Shown piece after piece: positions 56,727 through 64,000 of a stretch of DNA of 64,000 nt. The notes beneath the pieces were generated by a model that worked only from the letters and a program-made list of their open reading frames with translations, had not been told where the DNA came from and made no database searches. The position numbers were made by a program, and so were the translations under genes. Numbering within the stretch: the first letter of the stretch is position 1; each line of letters starts with the position of its first letter. Source of the stretch: Aporrectodea caliginosa. Taxonomy: Eukaryota; Annelida; Clitellata; Crassiclitellata; Lumbricidae. The stretch covers positions 62,001 to 126,000 of the forward strand of contig JACEVL010000294.1 of the NCBI GenBank assembly GCA_020284085.1. The letters are read 5' to 3'.

Positions 56727-57140
56727 TGTTACATGCATGACCTCTGATAATTGGGTGATAGTTGGCATTGCATATAACAGGTAGAATTGCACCTGTCTTT
56801 CTTGCTGGACGTTTCATGGAAGGATAGGCTGGAAGGTTAGAGTTTTGGCAGCTGCATGTTTGGCGGGAAAGATCCTTTGGTTGGGATGGTAAAGGGATGA
56901 GTGCGTAGACAGCGGGTTGCGAGAGTCTAACCATCCTTGTTTTATGTGTATAAAAGTGGCTGATATGTGAACTCTGGAGTTCAGTTCCGTCTAACTCTGG
57001 AGTGCAGCTTGATGTCTGTTGCTGATCGTTTGATGTTTTACAAAGAATACTGAACTTTGACAAGACGTGGTTGTGGTGTTCATACTGGCTTGGACCTCTT
57101 TGCGAGAATCTAGGACACGAGTTACGACCAGTATGTAACA
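56727..57140 (+). repeat. 5' LTR with TATA box
   Basis: 414 bp. A TGTGTATAAAAGTGGC box at about 56946-56961 would place transcription start near CTCTGGAGTTCAGTTCCGTC. The tandem CTCTGGAGT(T/G)CAG words lie at 56972 and 56996. Confidence 0.9.
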
Positions 57141-57242
57141 GATGGGGGCTTCGTCCGAACACGCTGTTCATCGACAGGTGGTCTACGTCTGCGTTCTACA
57201 TGGTGTACGTTGCCACAAGACGGAGTTCAAAAGAGGATGGAA

Positions 57243-57535
57243 GATGGGCGTCTTCATGGTCGTCTACGTGGTCGAATACATGGTCGTCTTCATGGTCGTC
57301 TACGTGGTCGAATGCATGGTCGTCTACGTGGTCGAATGCATGGTCGTCTACATGGTCGAATGCATGGTCGTCTACGTGGTCGAATGCATGGTCGTCTACA
57401 TGGTCGAATGCCTGGGCGTCTACATGGTCGTCTTCATGGTCAAATACATGGTCGGAGACAGTCAATGGACGAAGGGTCGAATACATGGTCGTCTTCATGG
57501 TCGTCTACTTGGTCGTCTACATGGTCGTCTACAAC
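57243..57535 (+). repeat. 12/24-bp tandem array inside the LTR element
   Basis: Alternation of TGGTCGTCTACG/A and TGGTCGAATGCA/TACA, about 24 half-units. Because the 12-bp period is a multiple of three, several frames stay open on both strands (about 100-180 codons, e.g. WSSTWSNA or VEYMVVFMVVY repeats). I regard them as artefacts of the array rather than proteins. Confidence 0.92.
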
Positions 57536-59548
57536 CGGCTGGACAATGTGTGGTTACGAGTGGTCGAAGATGTTCAATTGAAGGATGGTCGTCTACGGAG
57601 TTTCTGAAGTGGTTGCCGAGTGATGTTCATCTCTACGCAGGAAGGAAGGTCTGTTCAAGTGCTTGGTCATCTGTCGGAAGATAGTCAATTCGAGACTTTT
57701 ATTGAGTTGGAGTTGGACATCGCAGTTGAACGTAAGACGGGAACTGTTTCAAGGAACTATTTTCGGAAAGTACTGTCGATATTTTAAAGAGATTGCACAC
57801 TTGTTGTGATTATTAGAAAATGAGTAGTAGAATAATTTATTCATTTTAATGAGTAATGATTGTGCGATATCTAGTGATTTTTTTTAACACATCCTAGGCT
57901 ATATATTGAAAGTAAAATAAGACGACAGTGAATATGCTCAAATAGAAACTACAGGTTGTAATGAATTTGTAAATAACGAGTTTTGAAAGTTGATAGTTGC
58001 TATATAATTGTGGACTCTTTTTGGGGTGTAATATGATTTTGGTAATTGGAATTAAGATTTGTTTTGTGTGTTTGGAGTGTTTGGAATGTAAATTGGAATT
58101 TCGAAAAGGTATAGAAACAATTGAATTGGAAAATTTAATGTAATGGAATTTGGTATTAGGAATAATTTGGAAATTGGTAAACGGATGTATGGACAAAGGA
58201 TTTCCTGGAATATTTATGGAGGTTGATTGCATTTATGGTATTATGGAAAGTGGTTATGAATGATGTTGTGGTTTATGGTCTTCCGGAATTGTTACTTTGC
58301 TTGGTCACTTGGTTATGGTAATTGAAAAGTGGTATGTGGACTCGTATATATGGATGTAATGTTTGGTAATTGGTACATGGTGGTTAGGAGGCACATATAT
58401 TTCTGAAGGAGTAATGTTATTGAGTAATGGAAATAGACATTGAAAATTTGAGGTACAGTATTTGGAATTATGGTATAGTGTGAAAAGGACATGCAAGAGA
58501 TTAATGTTGTTGCGTAATACATAGGTTAAATAAGTACTACGTAGGTTATGTTTATTGTGCAGAGTTGTTGTTTACATTACCTCGTGCAATTATCGTGAAC
58601 TAAATAGGAATGGTTTTTGCATCAGAGTTAGTGAAGGATGGTTGATAGATAGCTAGAGTTTTGTTTCGTAGGTTATATTTTCTTGTGAGAGAAGATTTAT
58701 TATTATGTCCTGTGGCAGAGGAAATTTATTAGATAGTCCAGTGAGACTTGTTTTTGTGAGTGTAGATGGACATACTATAGTCTGTCCGACTGGCCGTGGA
58801 GAATAGAGTAGGTGGGGCAGCCTGAGACGCTGTATAGTACCCATATAGTGGGGTTTTTGATAAGTCACACGAGCTTCGTATGCTTTCGGTAGTAACTGCC
58901 TTATCCCACGAGGAAAGGTGCAATTTGGAATAGAATTAGATTGTAATTGAGGGAATTGACATGAGCAATTACCCGGGAATTAAGTATAGTGTTGGACAAG
59001 TGGTGTTTCTATGTGTTTGTGTATTAGTTCTTATGAGTTGCTAAGTTGCAATGATGTTAGTTGCATTTATGTACCGCATCTCCGCACCAGGAAGGTTATG
59101 GTTGTGTGTATTTAGTGACGAGAATGCATATTAGTTTGAGAAATGCTGCATATTGATGTTTGATGCTGCATCTATGATTTGATTATGACGCCGCATAAAG
59201 TTTATGAACCGCCTCTCCGCATCAGGAAGGTTATGGTGATGTTTGATGCTGCATAGTGACTTGATTTTGATGCTGCATATTGATTGCGTATGATGCCGCG
59301 TATAATTATTGATGAGTATGCTGCATGTTTCTTGATATGTGAGGTTTCTTGAGTAGTTTTATTTAGGATTTTAAATTGAGTTGAATTGCTGGGTAGTTGA
59401 TTGAATAGTTTATGTTGTGTTACGTATTGGCATATGTTGAGTCAAGGTGATGTAAGATAAGATGCTGTTCATGCATATGTTTCATTTGCGGTTTAGCAAA
59501 TTATGTCGGAAACGCCTACGGGTTTCCTCCTTTTGTGGTCCGGGGGTA

Positions 59549-59970
59549 TGTTACATGCATGACCTCTGATAATTGGGTGATAGTTGGCATTGCATATAAC
59601 AGGTAGAATTGCACCTGTCTTTCTTGCTGGACGTTTCATGGAAGGATAGGCTGGAAGGTTAGAGTTTTAGCAGCTGCATGTTTGGCGGGAAAAGATCCTT
59701 TGGTTGGGATGGTAAAGGGATGAGTGCGTAGACAGTTATCAGCGGGTTGCGAGAGTCTAACCATCCTTGTTTTATGTGTATAAAAGTGGCTGATATGTGA
59801 ACTCTGGAGTTCAGTTCCGTCTAACTCTGGAGTGCAGCTTGATGTCTGTTGCTGATCGTTTGATGTTTTACAAAGAATACTGAACTTTGACAAGACGTGG
59901 TTGTGGTGTTCATACTGGCTTGGACCTCTTTGCGAGAATCTAGGACACGAGTTACGACCAGTATGTAACA
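59549..59970 (+). repeat. 3' LTR
   Basis: 422 bp. Identical in order to the 5' LTR except for an extra TTATCAG (about 59736) and two single-base differences. Preceded by CCGGGGGTA, a weak polypurine tract candidate. Confidence 0.9.
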
Positions 59971-60229
59971 ACATGTACATGTATGCATGCATACATGTAC
60001 AATGCTATATTCAGCCATTTTCACACAGATTACGCGTATTATTATTTATTTTGATCACTTCCGGTTTTCAAAAGACAAACATCATCATCATATTCGTTTA
60101 ATTTCAAAATAATCCAGTTGACAAAACGCAACAGGTTACAAGTAACACAATTAGCTAATAGAGTCAGGCTAAAGATAATAATTCAAAACAGATACAAGTA
60201 ATTATAATACAATTAATATGTATCTTTAA

Positions 60230-61007
60230 CCCTAGGGCTACCAAGCTTTTTTTGTAACACGGACTACCTTAGTTGCGCTGTCGGCTCGTGGGCGTTTGGC
60301 CTAAAGGGGGGTGGTTACCAGCGCGCCCCCTGGATTTCGTGTTTGGTTTCACATATCATAACTTGTAATATAGCAGTGGATTCAGCATTCATTTCTGCAC
60401 AGAATGGTATATTTAGTTGTACATTATGTGAATGCACCTCGAAATTATATCACTTTTAACAATGGAACCCATTAATTAGTGATATTTGATATTATTGCGT
60501 ACATTTTTTACTTTTTGGATAAACAAATATAAGATTATGTGTGTTTTGAAACTGATCTATGTATAAAAGATACACACAATCATCCCTACAAATGTTTATA
60601 TAGTATAAATGTACATCCATACATAGATATCCATACATATATATCGGTTTACGTTGTAATGCCGTATTCAGCCATTTTCACACAGATTACGCGTATTATT
60701 ATTTATTTTGATCACTTCCGGTATTCAAAAGACAAAGATGTAGGTATGCAAATGAAGCCCTACATTCCCTCTAAAGAATGGTATATTTGTTTTTCTTCTG
60801 GGAAGAAAACTGAATACCGCTACAGACGAAAAAACTAAAGGGGGAGTCCTTCCATTCAGCCATTTTTTTTACGCATATTACGCGTATTATTATTTATTTT
60901 GAACACTTCCGGTCATCATAAAACAAATTAATCAGTATGAAAAAATAGCACAACGCCTCCTCTATGCAACGGCATAATTTATTTCTCTTCAAAAATAAAT
61001 TATGAAT
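60230..61007. mobile_element. TTAA-type piggyBac-like MITE, copy P6, cut at 61007
   Basis: TTAA at 60226-60229 then CCCTAGGGCTACCAAGC. From 60539 it is the inverse of 21780-22225 in P1 (GTGTTTTGAAACTGATCTATGTAT to TCAAAAATAAATTATGAAT). At 61007 the similarity stops and a retrotransposon pol frame begins; the right end is missing. Confidence 0.85.
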
Positions 61008-64000
61008 GCAGAAAGAAATGGTTGGAAGAGATGAAAGTACAGCATTGAAGAAAGTGGTATTGCAGTACGTCGAGGTAGAGATTCGTGGAACAGCAGGAAA
61101 AGAACCAATAAAAGTAAAAGCACTGATTGATTCTGGAGCAGAGGTTCCGGTGATTAGTGAAGAATTACTGGAAGGCATGCAGGTGGAGCAGATTGGAAAA
61201 GTGAACTTACAATGCGTGGCAGGAGATGCCATTCCTGCAAAGCTAGTGAAAGTTGATGTAAGGCTGTGTTGTAACGATGTGGAAGAAGAGGTAATTCCGC
61301 ATAAAGTCAAATGTTCACTTACACCTTATGTGACATTGATGTGTGCTAGTATTGCAAAAATGGGAAGCACAGAAAGATTCTTGTTGCATCCAGAAATCAT
61401 TGCAGAACTTAAAGCCGTGCCACAAGTGAAAATGATACAAGGAGATGTGCAAGCGAATGTAACGACGAGATTGCAGAGTCAGCGAAAGAAAGTGGTAGAT
61501 GTCGAAGAGGAAAGTGAAACTGAAAGTTCAAGTGAAGAGGAAAACGAAAGTGATGATCAACAAAGTTTAATACAAGACGGTATAACAGCAGAGATGAGTG
61601 AACAAGAGATGGCTGCATGCAAGAATGGTAATCTAAATGAAACGAAAGAGGATAATGAATGTGATGTGGAGATAGCAGATTTGTTTCAAGAAAATGAGAA
61701 AGACGAAGAACAACAGATGCAGATTGCAGACGCAAAGAAATTCGAAGAACAGCAGAGACAAGATGAATCATTGAAAGCATGGTGGACGTTAGCGCCAGAT
61801 AAAGAATCTGAATTCTGCGTGGTAAATGGCTTACTGTACAAGAGATATCGAATATTAGAGCAAACGATATATCAATTGGTGTTACCAAAAGAGCGACGAA
61901 TGAAAGTGATGGAGTTGGCTCACGAATCAGTATTTGGAGGACATCTTGGAGAAGAGAAAACTAGAGAACGAATAAAGTTATCTTTTACGTGGCCAAAGAT
62001 GAGAAGAGATATAGTGAAATTTTGCAAATCATGTGAGAAATGTCAGTTAAAGGCAAGAAGTTTGGTGATGGACAGGGTTCCTATCACTCCAATTCCAAGA
62101 GAAGATGTGGCGTTTAGAAGAATTACGGTGGATTGTGTAGGACCAATCGAGCCAGCATCTGCTGCAGGTCACAAGTACTGTTTATGTATTGTCGATTCTT
62201 GCACCAGATGGCCTACAGTGTTTCTGTTGAAATCATTAACTGCGAAAGCTGTGTGTGATGCTTTGATGGAGTTGTTCATGAACGTTGGTGTACCTTCAGT
62301 GATCACAAGTGACCAAGGAACAAATTTTACTGCGAGTCTGACAAGAGAATTTCTGAATTTAATGGGGTGTAGTCCAAGATTTGATACGCCAGGTCATCCA
62401 GAAGCAGCTGGATTAGTAGAAAGATGGAATCAAACATTCAAGAAAATGATCCATCATGTAATTGTTGACAATCCAAGGCAATGGCATAAAGTAATTCCGT
62501 TTACAGTGTGGGCATTACGAGAAGTACCGAATGCAACTACTGGAATTGCTCCTTATATGTTGGTGTATGGAAAGATTCCGCGTGGACCACTGGCAATTCT
62601 AAAAGAAAGTTGGACAAGAGAAATTAATTTACCACCTCATATTGGAATCCAACCAGAAAAGTACTTGAAAGACATGAAAGCAAATATGGAAAAAGCATTA
62701 CTGTTTGCAGAATCATATTCACGAGAGAAGCAATTACAGTATACGAATCAATACAACAAAAGAGCGAAACATAAAGAATTTGAACCGGGTGAAAAAGTCA
62801 TTGTGTTATATCCGACTTCAACGAATAAACTGATTTCACGATGGCATGGTCCATGTACTGTCATACAACGAAGGTCAAAGTACTCTTATTTGATTGACAT
62901 GGGTGACGATTGTCGAAAGATAATTCACGCAAATAAAATCAGAAAGTACATTACAAGAGCAATGAGTTGTGGATTAATCGTTGAAGAAGATGAAGACTTT
63001 GGTTCAGTGGTTGAGTTGTTGACGAAGAATGACTTGCAAGATGAAAAGAATTCACTGAATCTTGATCCTGATCAGATTAACCATTTAACATTGACTCAAC
63101 AAAAACAATTGCTGGAAGTACTAAACAAATATTCTGATCGATTTTCTGAAAAGCCTGGATTATGTACATTGGTTGAACATGAAATTGAACTGAAACCGGA
63201 ATTTCGTGAAAAAGAATTTATGGCTTACCGTATTCCACTCATCTATCGAGCAGAAGTTGAACGACAAATTAAAGAAATGCTTCAAGCCAACATTATAAAA
63301 CCATCTTCGAGCAGAATGGCAAGTCCGTTGGTAATTGTTAAAAAGAAAGACGGTTCTCTGAGACTTGCCTGCGACTACAGATACATTAACTCGTTCACTG
63401 TGGATTGTAAATATCCGATGCCGATTGTAAAAGACGTGTTGCACAAAGTTGGAAAATCAAATGTGATCTCAATTTTTGATTGTCGAAGTGCTTACTGGAC
63501 TTGTCCTGTTAAGCAAACTGATCAATGGAAAACTGCTTTTGTTACTCACAATGGACTGTACGAGTTTACTCGTGTTCCTTTCGGAATGATCAACTCAGGA
63601 AGAACATTTGTTAAAGCAATTAACATGGTTTTACAGCCTATAAATGAATTTGCTGAGCCCTATGTAGATGACATTGCTGTGCATTCAGATGACTGGAAGA
63701 TTCATTTACAGCATTTAGATGCATATTTAATGCAAATGAGACTGCATAACATTACTCTGAACTTAAAGAAATGTATCTTTGGTAAGAGTGAGGTAAAGTT
63801 CATCGGTCATGTGGTTGGTTCTGGAACGATTCAAATGAATCCAGATAGAATTGAAAGTTTAATTAATTTGAAAACCCCAGAAACGAAGAAACAAGTTAAG
63901 CAATTGCTGGGATTTTTTGGTTACTATAGACAGTTTATCAAAGATTTTGCACAGATTGCGAAGCCTCTATCTGATTTGACAAGCAAACATGTTCCAGATA
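61006..64000 (+). CDS. Ty3-like pol with PR-INT-RT order (Gmr1-type), open at window end
   Basis: One frame from ATG 61006 runs 998 codons to the edge without a stop. Residues ~39-45 ALIDSGA: aspartic protease. ~150-250: acidic Glu/Ser-rich spacer. 306-343: integrase zinc finger (H306, H313, C340, C343). 370-475: DDE core with D376, D436, E472, spaced D35E exactly. ~610-625: GPY/F-like module (RWHGPCTVI). ~700-998: Ty3-type reverse transcriptase with PSSSRMASPLVIVKKKDGSL, VPFGM and YVDD (886-889), then LLGFFGYYRQFI; RNase H would follow. Ty3/gypsy elements normally have INT after RT/RH; INT before RT with a Ty3-type RT is the Gmr1 arrangement. No gag, LTR or primer site precedes it; the first codons derive from the MITE. 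Confidence 0.9.
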   Translation, partial: MQKEMVGRDESTALKKVVLQYVEVEIRGTAGKEPIKVKALIDSGAEVPVISEELLEGMQVEQIGKVNLQCVAGDAIPAKLVKVDVRLCCNDVEEEVIPHKVKCSLTPYVTLMCASIAKMGSTERFLLHPEIIAELKAVPQVKMIQGDVQANVTTRLQSQRKKVVDVEEESETESSSEEENESDDQQSLIQDGITAEMSEQEMAACKNGNLNETKEDNECDVEIADLFQENEKDEEQQMQIADAKKFEEQQRQDESLKAWWTLAPDKESEFCVVNGLLYKRYRILEQTIYQLVLPKERRMKVMELAHESVFGGHLGEEKTRERIKLSFTWPKMRRDIVKFCKSCEKCQLKARSLVMDRVPITPIPREDVAFRRITVDCVGPIEPASAAGHKYCLCIVDSCTRWPTVFLLKSLTAKAVCDALMELFMNVGVPSVITSDQGTNFTASLTREFLNLMGCSPRFDTPGHPEAAGLVERWNQTFKKMIHHVIVDNPRQWHKVIPFTVWALREVPNATTGIAPYMLVYGKIPRGPLAILKESWTREINLPPHIGIQPEKYLKDMKANMEKALLFAESYSREKQLQYTNQYNKRAKHKEFEPGEKVIVLYPTSTNKLISRWHGPCTVIQRRSKYSYLIDMGDDCRKIIHANKIRKYITRAMSCGLIVEEDEDFGSVVELLTKNDLQDEKNSLNLDPDQINHLTLTQQKQLLEVLNKYSDRFSEKPGLCTLVEHEIELKPEFREKEFMAYRIPLIYRAEVERQIKEMLQANIIKPSSSRMASPLVIVKKKDGSLRLACDYRYINSFTVDCKYPMPIVKDVLHKVGKSNVISIFDCRSAYWTCPVKQTDQWKTAFVTHNGLYEFTRVPFGMINSGRTFVKAINMVLQPINEFAEPYVDDIAVHSDDWKIHLQHLDAYLMQMRLHNITLNLKKCIFGKSEVKFIGHVVGSGTIQMNPDRIESLINLKTPETKKQVKQLLGFFGYYRQFIKDFAQIAKPLSDLTSKHVPD

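Larger units (their letters stand above)
56727..59970 (+). mobile_element. Complete non-coding LTR retrotransposon (3.24 kb)
   Basis: Two LTRs (56727-57140, 414 bp; 59549-59970, 422 bp) start TGTTACAT and end ATGTAACA, with a 4-bp duplication ACAT on both sides. They differ by two single-base changes or indels and a 7-bp indel. Just inside the 5' LTR, TGGGGGCTTCGTCCG (57143) resembles a tRNA-Pro primer site (TGGGGGCTCGTCCG) with one extra T. The 2.4-kb interior has no gag or pol motif, only an array and AT-rich repeats, so it must be mobilised in trans. Orientation follows from the primer site. Confidence 0.9.
56354..60085. mobile_element. TTAA-type piggyBac-like MITE, copy P5, split by an LTR element
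   Basis: Starts ACCCTCGGGCTACCAAGC (the TTAA has decayed to CTAA) with GGTTACCACCCCCCACTGG and GAATGCACCTCGAAATTACAT as in P3. The block resumes after the LTR element with TATTCAGCCATTTTCACACAG (60009) to about 60085. Confidence 0.7.

Noticed and set aside
57142..57160. Retroviral origin of the LTR element because the primer site resembles that used with tRNA-Pro
   Set aside because: No gag, pol or env is present and the match has an inserted base; the primer site alone does not indicate a virus.
57071..57684. Repetitive proteins of 100-180 residues
   Set aside because: The 12-bp array in a non-coding LTR element keeps frames open; there is no conserved domain and the frames overlap one another.
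60894..61888. Minus-strand frames of 138 and 159 residues
   Set aside because: Antisense shadows of the pol frame, which is intact on the plus strand.
63160..63444. Minus-strand 94-residue frame
   Set aside because: Antisense to the reverse-transcriptase domain.

Overview
This is TE-saturated, AT-rich, intron-bearing nuclear DNA from a metazoan. Nothing is bacterial: there are no operons, coding sequence is scattered in short exons with splice signals, and microsatellites, tRNA-derived SINEs, LINEs, LTR elements and many MITEs fill the rest. The host phylum cannot be fixed from this window. CARD / TRADD-N-like / NHL exons, foldback elements resembling the sea-urchin TU type, and a Ty3-like pol with integrase ahead of reverse transcriptase (Gmr1-type order) all fit a marine invertebrate, perhaps a deuterostome. 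That placement is inference.

Host genes. Two related multi-domain genes lie on the minus strand. Gene A (47468 down to 41752) has four exons: an F-box-like exon, a CARD exon, a TRADD-N-like exon and a terminal exon encoding an NHL-type beta-propeller. Each internal junction is phase 1, and the split codons join without a frame break. Gene B (13586 down to at least 2532) has CARD, CARD, TRADD-N-like and a possible acidic linker exon, again with phase-1 junctions, and runs off the left edge. They look like paralogues built from the same exon cassettes, plausibly death-fold signalling or innate-immunity proteins.

Transposons by region. 0.7-4.2 kb: two foldback-like elements and a ~1.1 kb tandem duplication. 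8.1-13.0 kb: a ~5 kb hAT-like element (5-bp TSD) holding a Tc1/mariner remnant, a foldback repeat and a FLYWCH-MULE transposase pseudogene. 15-18.8 kb: hAT MITE, trinucleotide satellite, and a hAT pseudogene with a piggyBac-like MITE inside it. 20.4-25 kb: MITEs and a TTAA-flanked element carrying another transposon with a perfect 8-bp TSD. 25-30 kb: SINEs, LINE tails and a complete internally deleted hAT element with a BED finger. 33.8-39.7 kb: a second MULE fragment with a terminal-type array, and L2/CR1-like LINE fragments. 48-52 kb: TTAA-flanked MITEs, SINEs and a TA-flanked MITE. 53.9-56.3 kb: a large CCAT microsatellite at a LINE 3' end, and a reverse-transcriptase pseudogene hit by two MITEs. 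56.4-61 kb: a TTAA MITE copy carrying a complete 3.2-kb LTR retrotransposon without recognisable coding capacity. 61.0 kb to the end: an intact ~1,000-codon PR-INT-RT polyprotein frame, still open at the window edge.

Most interesting: the two cassette-built death-fold genes; the dispersed foldback elements whose 14-15 bp arm units differ between copies while cores stay shared; the SINE/LINE shared 3' tail; and the pol frame with INT-before-RT order that starts abruptly inside a MITE.
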